Source of the DNA: Syngnathus acus
Lineage: Eukaryota; Chordata; Actinopteri; Syngnathiformes; Syngnathidae
Reading direction: 5' to 3'
Assembly: GCF_901709675.1 (NCBI RefSeq)
Contig: NC_051105.1
Span: 10,526,604-10,590,603 of the forward strand
Length of the DNA stretch: 64,000 bases
Below the pieces are notes generated by a model. It did not search any database and was not told the origin of the DNA. It saw only the letters and a program-made list of their open reading frames with translations. Within the stretch, counting starts at the first letter, position 1. Each line of letters starts with the position of its first letter. Shown here piece by piece: positions 51,360 through 64,000 of this stretch. The position numbers were made by a program, and so were the translations under genes.

Positions 51360-54300
51360 ATGTGGAGAGCGGTGCCACTCCAACTCTTTCTCCTCTTATT
51401 CTGCTGGTTGTGCCAATCACAAGGTATGTCTTGTTCTTTCTTGATTTATATTGCATTGATATCCCTTGTTCACTTGTTGCTGAAGTTATTTCAGTCTCTG
51501 AGGCTTATCTGATTGCAAAGATGCAACCAATTCCAGACAGACTCTTGATAAATGAGAATGATAAAAACACAACTTGAGAATGATGGAAGGCGATTCTCAA
51601 GTGAGGAAATGTTGACCTGCAAAGAGTAAAATGAAGTTTACCACTCAGTGTGTTATTACTTAAAAGGTTGAGCACAAAGCCCCCCTCAGTCAGAATGGAA
51701 GTTCTCCTGAAGGAACTTTTGCCTGAGCTTTACTGTTGCTAGGTAACAGAACTGAGCATGTGACTTACAATCTGTAAGTACTAAGAGGTACCGGTTAAAA
51801 AAGTTCATTTCGGCGAGGCGGACTTCGAGCCGCACGCCGCGAACTTTAAGTCGAGGAACCGAAGTGATTTTTGCGATAAGGCCGACCGGGACATCGGGAA
51901 TGCTCCACTTAATAGATTTGCGTTTGTCTCTTGTGTTTGTAGCCCAGCTAGATCCTGCTTCTCAAATTGTAATCTGCTTTCTTTTTGCTCAACCCTTAGG
52001 ATGTAAGCTTCTTAGTGTGAATGTGGCTACTAATTACACTGCAGCTGCTGTAGAATGGAACCATTTCTACCTTGGTAAAGCTTGCCGAGCCTCAGCTTGG
52101 ATACGCCCTGGAATAAACCGGATGATTTCACCTCAGTGGTTATGTGACAGACAAAAATAAATGCTTAATGGTCGAAATGACGATGCGTTGACAGTAAAAG
52201 AATGAATAATGTCCTGGATTTTGCTGACGTTTGAGGTTTAAATGATGACTCGTGTGACTTTATCAGCATGTTTGTCTGACTAGTGTTAGCTACACCTGCA
52301 CTTATTACAACATATCCGTTTCAAAAGCGCAAACATAATTATGACAAGTTTTGATTTGATACAACATCATTCACATGTGATTTGTGTGGCCGAAGAGTTA
52401 CTATTTCACATGAGTGTAAATAGTTTGTTGTAATGAGGTCATGGTGGGAGGCGGTTTTATTGTATTGATGAAAAACACCTTTTGTTATGTTCAAACTTGG
52501 ACGGCGCGTGCATGTTAAACCTAAGGAGCCTAAATCTTTGTACAGCCGTAACATTGCTTTACAAAACAGGCGTTGTCACAAATCGTTTTTTTTTATTAAT
52601 GCCTGATAAGTTTCCGACAATGCAGCTGTCTTGTGATCACTTCATTTCTCATCAAAATTTGCATACACTCCCTCCAACCCCTCTAAAAAAAAATGTTGAG
52701 GATTTTTCAGTTCCAACTAAATGAAGGCTGTCGGTCCACGCTCCATTCAGGGATCCCCTCGCCGGTGCCAAAAGCAGTCAGGCCTTTCACTGTTTTGTTT
52801 GTAGCACTAAGCGCCAAAGTCACTTGTTTGGCAATTGACTGCATTCTGCTGCGCGCATTTCCATATGAAACGGGCCGCGGCACTTTGCTCCGACAGGGTG
52901 GACAGCTCCGGCGTTTCATGCAAGCCAGCGGACGTTTTCTTTGCAACTCAGTGGGTGCCGAGGCCTGCGCCAAAACAAGCACGGTTGGCCAAAGCTTAAC
53001 CACGCCGTAAAAGATGTTTCAGGGGTCAGGTGCGGTTTCTCCATGGATTCAAACACACACACATACTAGCCTCTTCTCTCCATCAGGGTGACACTTCCAC
53101 TTATGAGTTTACATCCCTACCGGCGCTTCTTTTGTGCCATTGTGATTCCGCAGAGGGGCTTGGGGAGGGGCTTCATTGGAATGAAAATTCCTCTAATGTT
53201 CTTCTCTTAGAATAGTGGGGCATTTTTGCCGCAGTGTCGTCTCCCGCTGTGGGTTTAAGTTGCAATAAGAAAAGACAAGGCCGGACAAAAGGGAAAGGAA
53301 AACACTGAATTACACGCAAAAAAAAAACCCCACTCATTAAGTTCTAAAATGTGTAGTGTTGGATCTTGAAGACAAAACCTGAGTGAGTGGATTTATTTTT
53401 TATTATAGTATAATCCATAAAAGTATTTTGTCAAAGTGGCGGGCTGCTATAGATTGCTAAAAAAGAAAAAATCAATAATACATGATAACCAATCATTAAA
53501 AAAAATTATACATAAGTTGCAGGAAACTTGACTACCATTTTCGTAACTAATTTTGAGAAATATATACACACACACAGGTTAGGGGAACCCAAAACTTTTT
53601 TTATTTTTTATTATATGCTACGTTATTGACCACTTGAGGACAGCTGACAACCCAGCCCAAAATTATGCAGTCAAGAAAGACACGGGGCAAAAGGTCAAGT
53701 TCATTCCTAATGGGCTTGAGGTCAAGGCTGTCCGTTCCTTCCCCACCAAATTATTCCGAAGCTGCTTAATGGACTTTTTTGTTTTAGTATTCACTGTTGA
53801 TTGTCTGAGATAAATTTCCTCTGACACCGTTCACCAATTCTCCTCAGTAATAATCAAAATACAAGGACAATGCGTGTCATAAATCAAGTTAACATCGATG
53901 GAAATGCGCATTCCTGTTCAGATAGTTGTGATGGAGTGTTCTGACACTCAGCTATGTTGCTTGAATCAATCCCCTCCCACTGGCAGATGCCAGAGAAGGC
54001 AGTGTCGTGGTACCTTATCTCCACAGATGCCACTCATCGGAAACATCAAAAGGAGAGCTTGTATGAGTGCTGAAGAGGATTGCGTAACATCCTGGGAAAG
54101 GGGGTGGGGGGGGTGGATGGCACGCCTGTCTCCACCACTCATCAACGTCGCTAACAGCACGTTTCATCACACTCCTTTTTCCATTACTTATAGACTAATT
54201 AGTTAGCATTTGGACGTTGCGCTTCCTTTTTTGACATAAACTAGATCATTCCAAAAAAAATTCCCAAAAAAATGTCACTCTTCAAACTATCCTCTTAAGC

Positions 54301-57300
54301 AACTCACCTGTTTAATCACTGTGCCACTTTCTCGTTATTACTGCGTTATTTTCACTTCGGGTAAAATAGTGTGACATCGCAAACAAGCCTGCAACAAATT
54401 CCAATAAGAATACTTCGTCTCATACGGATCATGTTAATTGAAATTAGTTTTATGCGTCATAATTATTCAAACATAATTGATAATAATAAATATTCTACCA
54501 GGTGACATTGCTTTTATAAGTGTAATGTGTATGTAGGATGTGAACTGGGGCAGTTCCGCTGCGGGACGGGCCGATGCATCCCATGGGATTGGCACTGCGA
54601 TGGGACTTCAGACTGCACGGATGACTCTGATGAACAAGAATGCCGTGAGTCATTTACAAACCCACTCAACCTGACAATTGAACTGCTTTGTTTTAATTAC
54701 TCCCTTGCTGCGTGCAAACTGATATCTTAATGTCAGAGTATATCTTATTTTTGTTTTGTAATCCAAAAAGTGTTCATCTCTGTCTAACAGCTCAGATAAC
54801 TTGCGATGACAGTCACTTCCAGTGTTTGAGTGACGGCGAGTGTATCCCCGGTGTGTGGGTGTGCGATGATGAAGAGGACTGTGAAGATGGGTCGGACGAG
54901 AGACTAAACTGTCGTAAGTTTCACTAGTTTTGATTTCACCAAAGGCACAAAGTCCACAATGTGCTTGCTAAATGCTAACATTAGCCAAAGATGTCCACCC
55001 TGTCATTGTCAGGCATCTCATATTTTGTTGTTAGCATGTACTAAATGTCTCCGATCTGTCCTCAGCTGGGAGAACCTGCTCCAGTGGACAGTTCAGCTGT
55101 AGCAACGGGCCGTGCGTTCCGACCGAGTACCGATGCGACCACCTATCTGACTGCACCGACGGCTCTGATGAGAGAAACTGCGGTAAGCATATTTTAACAC
55201 CACCCTCCTCTGGCATTTTTAATCAATTTGTTCAGATTAAGAGGCTCGCTGACGGACAGAACGAGCCACAATATGCTTCTTGTCAGAGTTTGATTGCGGA
55301 TTCCTCGGTGGATTAGTCAAGCTGAAGTTCAACCGCTATGCCGCTATTGTCCCGGCTGGCACGGTGCACTCGAATCACTATGAATCTCACAATTGCAAGA
55401 ATGTGGGCTGCAAATGCCGTTGCGCCAAGCTTTTCACTTGCTGTCAGGTTGACGTGTGCATTATGTTGCTCAAATGATGATCTAATCTCGCAGATTACCC
55501 AGAGTGCACAGAGCTTCGATGTGCTAATGGTGCCTGCTACAACCGGACGCAAAGATGCGATCACATACTTGACTGTCGAGATGGCTCGGATGAGGCAAAT
55601 TGCAGTAAGTCCGTTTTGGACCTTGATGGCAAAGCCTTAAAAGTGTGACGGGCGAGTTACACTAAACTACTTTTTTTTTCTTTCTTCAGCACAGCACTGC
55701 AGTGGAGGCCTGTATCCATGTCATAACGGGATGTGCATTCCTCAACGTTATATCTGCGACCACGACGACGACTGTGGGGATCGAAGTGACGAACTCAATT
55801 GCAGTAAGACGCCCCTTCTACTTTCCCAAACCAGGTCATAAAAATAAAGCCCCTATTGTCTAACTTTCTCACCAACAGCAGTTAGAATTCTTGATCTGTT
55901 TTTGACCGCTATTTATTCATTTTCAGCATATCCTTCATGCAGGGGCAATTACTTTACCTGCCCCAGCGGTCGCTGTATTCATCAAGTGTGGCTTTGCGAT
56001 GGAGAAGATGATTGTGAAGACAATGCCGATGAAAAAGGCTGCGGTATGGCTGTACACCAGTTATCATATACACCATATAGACAAAAGTATTGAGACACAT
56101 GCAAATGATGCCTACAGGAAAGCAAGTATTAAGTTGATGCAGGCATTGCTTTTTTTACTATCCTGTGTCTGCAAGTCCGAACGAAAGTTCACGAAACTAA
56201 TAAAACTGTAGCCTCGGTTTGATGAATGAATATTCTAAAAGGTGTCTTCCCATGTGAAGCGAAAGATTGCATCTAAAGTTTGAGGCGACTACCAAGCTGC
56301 TTTTCCTGTGCTCCTCCAAGTGTGTCATTCAAATGGCTCTTTGTGCCCCCCCCACCACACCACCACCACCATCCCCCAATTCCACCAGAGGCCTTTAGAA
56401 TTTATCCACATGGCTGTTTTTAGAGGATGGGCTGCAGAAGCCCCCCGTGACCCTCTCAGAGTTCCCTCCAGTGATTTAAAGTGACAGTCCTTACAACTGA
56501 CAATGACGTCACCACCACAACGACGTTTATTTTTTCTTACCATGGTTGTATTAACAAATACAATTTTTTTCTTTAATAGAACATGCAGTGCACGAGTGTT
56601 ACCCAGGAGAGTGGCCATGTCCATCTACTGGTGTGTGCATCTCCATGAATCAGCTATGTGACGGGACGCCTCACTGCTCTGAAGGAGAGGACGAAAGCAA
56701 CACCACTACTGGACGCAACTGCAGTTAGTACCAATGCAATCTGTCCGTCTGTCTGTCTGTTATCACCCAGTCATGTGTGTCCTTGTTCAAGCATGCCTAT
56801 GTCAGCCCCTCTTGTCATTTGAAAACAAACCTGAGTCGGCATTTTAACTCGGTGACCGGACCACTCTATGGTGTGTGAGAATGTGCACAACCAGAAAGAT
56901 TCACTTCTTCTCCACACTGACTAGTTTACAAGGAAAAGCTACACTCCAAATATTTTCAAAATGTAAAGGTTGCTCGTATTTGCTAGGTGTCTGGAGATGT
57001 TCTTCTCTGAGTTGTGAGCATCGCTGTCATCCTTCTCCGGATGGAGGAACTTGTTCCTGTCCTTCCGGCTACACCGTCAGCAGCAATGACAGTCGCTCGT
57101 GTATAGGTACATCTTTCGTTCACGTATTAGTGCAACTGCCTTTGCAATCATATTTTTTTTCTTTCGATTTAAGACTTTGACGACTGCTCAATGTGGGGCG
57201 CGTGCGACCAGCTCTGCGAGGACCGCGTTGGTTCTCATCGCTGCAGCTGCAGAGAGGGCTACATCCTGGAACAGCACAGACACTGTCGAGCCGACACCTC

Positions 57301-60300
57301 GTGTAAGTTTCCTCTCCGTCTTCCACACAGTGAGCTCTTGAAATCTCTGAATGAACCGTCAAAACAATGTCCATTAGCATAACCCCCTTTGCCTGTCGAC
57401 GACCCCCGCGGGCTGCTTTGCCGAGCGCATGTACTCCTTCCCTGGTGCATTGTTGCATGCACATTGTTGTTTCAGTAAAGACTCTTTTGCTTTGTGTACT
57501 CCAGAGGTTGACCTCTTTGGCTTTTGCCTCACCGAGCGGAGTGTGTTGAAAATGGATGAAAAGCACTTCACCTTTCTAAAATAACATGTCGCATTCTGTA
57601 AAATCTCCGCTCCTTGCACACCAGATCCTTTTCTTTAATGACCCAATTATGGTTCTGTTGTTCTGTTTTTGCAGCCGGAGTCCCTTCCTTGGTGTTTTCC
57701 AATGGCAGAGACCTACTAATAGGTAACATCCATGGCAACAGTCTTCGCACTTTGGTACAATCGCAGAACAGAGGAGTCGCAGCGGGAGTGGACTTTCATT
57801 TTGAGCGCCGTACGATCTTCTGGACTGACACCATTCAGAATAAGGTAGCGGCGTCAATGATTCAGCACTACTTAACTTGCTTTCGGCGTTTCACTCTCAC
57901 TTACAATCCATTTTGACACCGTAATTATATGCTAAGTTCTGCACTATGAGCATGCAGATTCCATTGTTGCTTTGTCGAGTCAGGAAAGAGAATCACGCCG
58001 TAGCACCTGTCTGGCAAAGTCTTATCGTTAATGTTAAGTCTTTCGGAGTCACGCGTCACCGACCGTGGATTAAATAGTCATGCCGCATACAAGTTATCGC
58101 TTGAAATATCTGCGAGGTTGATACAGTAATTAAATGACGGCCACTGGCTCCTGTGCAGCGGGGTCATAATGAAGGGGAAGCTCTGTAAGATGTGAAAAAA
58201 AAAATCCTACGTGTATTATCTTTAGACTTATCTGATGAGGGCAGCTATGATGGCCGCATACCAGGGGGCAATTTTGTAATACAAGCTCGCTTGAGTAATT
58301 ACGCTGTATTTGTTTTCAGCCGTACCGTCGTTCCAAACGCATTCTTCACCGCTAAAAAAAATAAGGAGGGCAGCCGCCAGGTTGATGGGCCAGGGTACAT
58401 CTTTTAAAAGGGATCTTTGTATATTAAACGGCTTTGTAGCTTCGTGATTAAAGTAGCCAGAGTGCAAGCAGGGCATGTGAATGCAACCAGAGAGGCGAGA
58501 CACCCACATCTACAGTTTCTCTTTTTCAAACAGGTGACTCCGGAATATATAAATGAAGGGCTATATAAATAAAAATTGACTTGACTTGACAAATACTTTT
58601 TTTTTAATTGTATTTAATTAGGTTACTGCTGTATGTTTTTTAGGAAGTACTTTTTTTTTTCATTAAAAACACGCTACAATCATTTGAGGGGGTTGATTGT
58701 AACCACTGTGAATTAAAGTCGTATTTTAAGGCACCCTTGTATATTACTTCACTTTAGTCCCCTTTTTTGTCATAGATAATGATATAGTATCGTCATTCAT
58801 GAAAACAGTGATCACCTAGACCACTGACAATGCCGTCTTTTGTGTCCAGGTGTTTTCTGTGAACATGGACGGGTCCAATTTGCAGGTGGTTTTAAATGTA
58901 TCAGTTGACTACCCCGAGAACCTGGCTGTGGATTGGGTGAACAATAAACTATATGTGGTGGAGGCCAGTGTCAACAGGATCGACATGGTGGACCTGGATG
59001 GAAGTAACCGGGTCACGCTCATCACCGAGAACTTGGGTAACCCTAGAGGACTGGCGGTGGACCCCACTGTCGGGTACGCACATCTTCCCACCATACACCT
59101 GTCAGTACACTACCTGTTTTGTGCTCCATTGGCACAGAATAATACGTGCGCATGCGTCTGCGTGAGATGAGCAGATTGCCTCTGGTGGATTAGCGAGACG
59201 TAATGTCAGTGATGACCCTAATTGTAATCCAATTCAAGGGAGGCAGAACCAGGTGGCGACTAATATATTGCTCATTTTAAATGAGCCTTTGAGATTTAGT
59301 AGATTAAATGCAATAAGTGAGACAATGTGCATATTCTGTTCATCATCATTGTTAATTTTTATAGGAGATCTAATTCCAATGTCCTCCTCCACAGCTATAT
59401 GTTCTTCTCTGATTGGGAAGCTATCAACGGACAACCTGGTCTTGAACGAGCCTACATGGATGGAAGCAACCGTTACGGGATCATCAAGAGTAAACTCGGC
59501 TGGCCAGCTGGCATCACGCTCGACATCGAGGCCAAGCGCATTTACTGGGTCGACAGTCGCTATGACTACATCGAAACGGCAACCTACGATGGTCTTCATC
59601 GGTAAAGATGACATTTCATTTCTTGTATTGGTCTTCATATTGGTATTCATGTAAATCAATATCTGCAATATTTTGAATAGAAAAACTGTCGTCCACGGAG
59701 GTGCTGTGGTACCGCACCCGTTTGGGATCAGCCTATTTGAGCAATACGTGTATTTTACCGACTGGACAAAAATGGCAGTCATTAAAGCCAACAAGTTCAC
59801 AGACACAAGCCCTCAGGTGGTCTACGCTACATCCCAGACGCCACATGGAGTGGCAGTCATACATCATCTCAAACAGCCAAACGGTTAGTGTACATTTTCA
59901 AGGATTTTCACTCATTCACGTTCTAATTTTTGTTGTTTTTTTTCTTTAGTGGCGAATCCTTGCAGGACAAACAACGGCGGGTGTGATCAAATCTGCGTTT
60001 TGAGTCACAGGAGCGACAACGGAGGCTTAGGCTACCGATGCAAGTGTCGCATAGGCTTCGATTTACACACCGATGGCAAGAAATGTCAGGGTAAGAGGAA
60101 ACGTGTCCCGTCTAATGATGTGGGTAACCTACGTTGCCCTGGCTAATCCTCTAATATGGCGTGCGTTCTGATTTCCTGACTCCAGCCGTGAGGCAGTTTC
60201 TGCTTTTCAGCAGTCAGATGGCCGTGCGAGGGATACCGTTCAATCTCTCCTCTCAGGAAGATATCATCCTTCCCATCACCGGATTACCATCCTACTTTGT

Positions 60301-63300
60301 CGGCGTGGACTTCAGTGCCGAGGATGACGCTATCTTCTTCTCAGACACGGCTAAAGATATGATCTACAAACAGAAAGTGGATGGGACCGGTGAGCATTTG
60401 CCAATGTTTCCGCCACACGTGTTCAGAATCTGTCCTAAACAAATGTATTGCCCAGAGACTGTTTTAAATGTGGTCAAGGATTGAATTGAAGTTTGAACTC
60501 ATGGCACTGCTGTAGTTACTACTGTCGTTGTAGAAATATGCAAATCCAGAAGAAAAAGAAATGCTCCACTGCCCCTGATTAGACATGTTGTTTTTGGAAC
60601 AGGCCTAGTCTTTCCCTTCCGGTCCACTTGAAGAAAATGCAAACTGACAGCGTATTTATTCAAATGTAGCTCAGCTTTCATGTCTGTGTTAAAGAGTCAT
60701 CGAACTTCTTTGATCTGTGCAGGCAGGGAGGTTCTGGCTGCCAACAGAGTGGACAGCGTGGAGGACCTGGCTTACGACTGGATTTCGAAAAATCTCTACT
60801 GGACTGACCCGCGATACAGGAGCATATCTGTCATGAAGGTCACCGATAAGTCCAGACGGGCTATCATACAGAACCTGAACAACCCCAGGGCAATCGTAGT
60901 CCATCCTCTTGTCGGGTAACGCAATAGTATCACGTTACATACAATCTGAAACACATCCATGACATTTCACACGCCGAGCAGCGCTTATACCTATTTGCAC
61001 AATGTCCTAAAATTAATCCATGGGGAAATTCTTATCCAGCACAAGCTGTTATTTCCAATAGCCTCGAAGTCATAAGGCCTCTGCATCCACATGAAGAGAT
61101 TAGCGTAGCATGAAGGGCGGTATTGTAGTGGTAATACCAAGCACTGGGTTTACACTACACACCATTTTATTAAAAAAAATAAAAATGGAATTGCAGTGTA
61201 TTATATTCATTTTACCGTTGTTGCTAACCAGGCTAAATACCTTATTACATCTACTTGTTTATGTGGCTTTTGCAGATATATTTTTTGGACCGACTGGTAC
61301 CGGCCAGCAAAGATTATGAGAGCTTGGGGCGATGGCTCACATGCCCTGTCTATTGTAAACACCACTCTTGGCTGGCCTAACGGTCTCGCTATTGACTGGA
61401 GGTGAGTCCTGTAAAAAGACTATTCCAATTGTCGGAAAGCTGAATTTATTTTGCTCTCATACCTGATATTTCCTCTCCACACAGCGCGATGCGTTTGTAT
61501 TGGGTCGATGCCTTCTTTGACAAAATTGAGCACAGCAATTTTGATGGACATAACAGGCTTGCTCTGGACCGTGTCAGTCAGATGTCCCATCCCTTTGGCC
61601 TCACCATCTTTGAAGGTACTTATTAAACATTTCACGTGAAATAGTTGGACAGCATTGGTAATTCTATTTGAGTTTATTGCTCCTCTCTAGGTTATGCGTA
61701 TTTCACCGACTGGCGCCTGGGTAGAATTGTCCGCGTCCGCAAGACCGACGGTGGAGAGATGGTGGTTATCCGAAGAGGGATCAGCCACATCATGCATGTC
61801 AAATCTTTCAACTCCAACTCTCAGATAGGTCATTGTGTTTCTTGACCTCTCAGTCATATTGGCTCCGCCTCTTCTCATCCTGTTTCTCGCCTTCGCCCAT
61901 TGCAGGTTCCAACCCGTGCAACCGGCCGGCAAATCCAAATGGGGACTGTAGCCACTTTTGCTTCCCGGCCCCGGACTCCCACAGGGTGTGTGGCTGTCCG
62001 TACGGCATGAAGTTGTCCCCCAACCAGCAGACGTGTGTGGAGGACCCTTCCAGCGAGCCCCCAACGCTGCAGTGCGGCGCCAACTCCTTCTCCTGCGGCA
62101 ACGGCAAATGCGTCCCAAAGAACTACCGATGCGACGGCGTTGACGACTGCCATGACAACAGCGACGAGGCCCACTGTGGCGTCAACAGTAATGTTTAACT
62201 TTCAACGGCAAAACAGTTTTTCAAGTTGCTCCTTCCACTCCAATGATCTTTTTTTCTTTTTAGACGTCACGTGCTCCCCCTCTGCGTTCACCTGCGCCAA
62301 CCAGCGATGCGTGGCGGCTGCGTGGCGCTGCGATGGCCACAACGACTGTCTGGATGGCAGCGACGAGTCCGATTGCCCGACGCGTGTGGCCGGAACCTGC
62401 GCGGCCAATCAGTTCACCTGTGCCAACCACCGTTGCGTCCCGCTCACCTGGCGCTGTGACACTGACAACGACTGCGGTGATGGTTCAGATGAAGCAGACT
62501 GCCGTAAGTTCACGCTTTCATTTCCCCATTTGTAATGTGGCTGTCAGATTAAATGCAATGTTTGTTAACAGATCAGAGTAGCACATGCCATTCAGACCAA
62601 TTTCAGTGTCCAGACCATCGCTGCATAGCGCCCAGTTACGTCTGTGATGGCGATCGGGATTGTGTGGATGGAGCAGATGAGCAAGGATGCAGTGAGTAGT
62701 TGTCGGCCATTCATCAAAACACCAAACTGGACATTTATACCCATATGTTACTTTCCACACTCGCCTGGAGCCTCCGTAAAACCAAACAAGCACTCGCTTT
62801 GTTTGTTGAACTCATTTCCGCCGTTACACAACAACGTATATATACGAGCCGAGCTTTACCAAATACGAGCTTTACCGTGCTCAACTGGATTTTGCAGTCT
62901 ACAACTGTACTGTGAACGAGTTCAAGTGCTCCAGCGGTCACCAGTGCATCAACTCCTTCTACCGATGTGACGGAGTCTTTGACTGCACCGATCGCTCAGA
63001 TGAGCAAAGCTGTCGTAAGTAAATGAAAAAAAAAAAAGTTGTACAATCCTTGTAGTGCCAGTAAAGAGCGAAATAAAAATTCCATCTTAAAACAAACGAA
63101 TAATAAACCAGTGATGTATTTTGTTTCACAGCGACAAGGCCTCCCGGGATGTGCCATCACGAAAGCGAGTTCCAGTGCCAGTCAGATGGCAGCTGCGTCC
63201 CGTCCACATGGGAGTGCGACGGTCACTCGGATTGCGAGGACGGCAGCGACGAACACCACGCCTGCCCGCCTCGCACCTGCCCGTCCTTGCTCTTCCGCTG

Positions 63301-64000
63301 TGACAACGGCAACTGCGTGCTGCGCAGCTGGCTGTGCGACGGCGACAACGACTGCAGGGACATGAGCGACGAGCGCGACTGCCCCGCCCCGCCTTTCCGG
63401 TGCCCGAGCTGGCAGTGGCAGTGCCCCGGCTACAGCATGTGCATCAACCTCACGGCGGTTTGCGACAACTCTCCCGACTGCCCTAACGATGCAGACGAGT
63501 CTCCGCTCTGCAGTAAGTCTCTTGAAACTTAGCCGAGGTATCATTTGGCAATACGTCTGTCTTTGCGTTGCGTTCAAATCATGCATGTGTGTGATTTGAC
63601 TTGCGTTAACCTGAAAATGATTTGTGATTTTCCTTTCTCGCTTCTCTCACAACTTTCAGACGAGCCTTTGCCAGGTAGGAACAAAAACTCAATCATTTCG
63701 TAGAAACAGAACTGATTCATTAATAGCGCTTGTAGCGCTCTGCCCAGGCCAGACAAAGTCACACACTACAAAATTATTTTGAACACTTTAGGAGTTATTA
63801 ATGTATTTGTTTTTGGCAATATCTTGCACTAATTGTAGATAATGATCAATTTCATGCATGATATTCTTCAGGGATGCACATATGCAACGGAATTTCTATC
63901 TGATTTGATTTTTATTTCATTCACCCAACTTAGATCAGGAGAGCTGCTCTGACAACAATGCCGGATGCACCCACGGCTGCATCCAAGGGCCCTTCGGGGC
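51360..64000 (+). CDS. lrp2: LRP2 (megalin), giant endocytic receptor (5' part, continues past the right edge)
   Basis: Megalin is the apical endocytic receptor of kidney, yolk-sac and neural epithelia. The signal peptide ([20 protein letters not shown]) is exon 51360-51423. LA repeats 1-7 follow, one per exon: 54537-54644, 54791-54913, 55066-55182, 55494-55604, 55690-55803, 55927-56043, 56580-56723. EGF modules are at 56987-57106 and 57174-57302. Beta-propeller and EGF exons are 57675-57844, 58850-59073, 59395-59601, 59681-59883, 59950-60090, 60186-60389, 60723-60915, 61276-61401, 61485-61615 and 61691-61828. LA repeats 8-15 occupy 61906-62187, 62264-62503, 62572-62691, 62898-63014 and 63132-63512. 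A 15-nt exon (63660-63674) and an EGF exon from 63934 follow. The domain order equals human LRP2. Fish may have two copies (lrp2a, lrp2b); which this is cannot be told here. Confidence 0.96.
51424..54536 (+). other. Intron 1 of lrp2
   Basis: At 3.1 kb this is the longest intron in the window. It has no convincing coding sequence; a 98-residue open frame at 51864-52160 has no recognisable domain. A G-rich stretch lies near 54100-54120. Large first introns often hold enhancers, but I see no decisive motif. Confidence 0.6.
56341..56390 (+). repeat. C/A-rich low-complexity tract in an lrp2 intron
   Basis: Runs of C and CCA units (CCCCCCCCACCAC, CACCACCACC) in the intron between LA repeats 6 and 7. 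Confidence 0.6.
57845..58849 (+). other. 1-kb lrp2 intron with a repeat fragment
   Basis: The intron lies between the 57675-57844 and 58850-59073 exons. A short dispersed-repeat-like tail is present at 58540-58590. I see nothing else. Confidence 0.5.
58540..58590 (+). repeat. Repeat-tail fragment (GGGCTATATAAATAAAA..TTGACTTGAC)
   Basis: The sequence GGGCTATATAAATAAAAATT followed by tandem TTGAC units looks like the 3' tail of a fish retroposon, where the end carries short tandem repeats. This is recall of a pattern, not a database match. Confidence 0.45.

Noticed and set aside
51864-52160. 98-residue open frame in lrp2 intron 1
   Set aside because: No recognisable motif, no splice partners, and the composition is that of the surrounding intron.

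Overview
The window is a gene-dense piece of a vertebrate nuclear chromosome, almost certainly a teleost fish. Genes have many short GT-AG introns, and introns and spacers are mostly under 1 kb. The proteins are clear orthologues of vertebrate genes, and the order UBR3-METTL5-SSB-KLHL23-CFAP210-PPIG-FASTKD1-KLHL41-BBS5-LRP2 matches human 2q31.1 (recalled from general knowledge). The compact spacing and the style of the small dispersed repeats suggest a ray-finned, probably acanthomorph, fish. The species cannot be named from the sequence alone.

Layout: ubr3 (minus, 5' part only) and mettl5 (plus) diverge from a shared upstream region near 3.8-4.4 kb. mettl5 converges tightly on ssb (minus). 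klhl23 (minus) and phgdh (minus) follow; phgdh sits where PHOSPHO2 lies in human. phgdh and cfap210 (plus) are divergent. cfap210 converges on ppig (minus). ppig and fastkd1 (plus) diverge from a probable shared CpG/CRE/YY1-type promoter. fastkd1 converges on klhl41 (minus), whose likely poly(A) signal falls just past the fastkd1 stop. bbs5 (minus) is next. Between bbs5 and lrp2 lie three genes not found there in human: a type XXVIII collagen (minus), atp5f1b (plus) and a ccdc89-like coiled-coil gene (minus). The window ends inside lrp2 (plus), after its first two ligand-binding clusters and first beta-propeller region.

For ten genes (mettl5, ssb, klhl23, phgdh, cfap210, ppig, fastkd1, klhl41, bbs5, atp5f1b) plus the ccdc89-like gene I traced the splice sites; wherever I summed the exons the reading frame closed. 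The products are housekeeping or cell-type proteins with no common pathway: protein turnover, rRNA methylation, RNA chaperoning, serine synthesis, cilia, splicing-linked cyclophilin, mitochondrial RNA, muscle sarcomere, matrix, ATP synthase and endocytosis.

I found no clearly novel biological system. The most interesting observations are regulatory and structural: a perfect X-box in front of bbs5, a palindromic NRF-1 site plus a CRE in front of atp5f1b, a TATA/MEF2/E-box arrangement in front of klhl41, an ATF4-type element in phgdh intron 1, two GC-AG introns, a 15-nt lrp2 micro-exon, two adjacent MITE-like elements, and overlapping convergent 3' ends.
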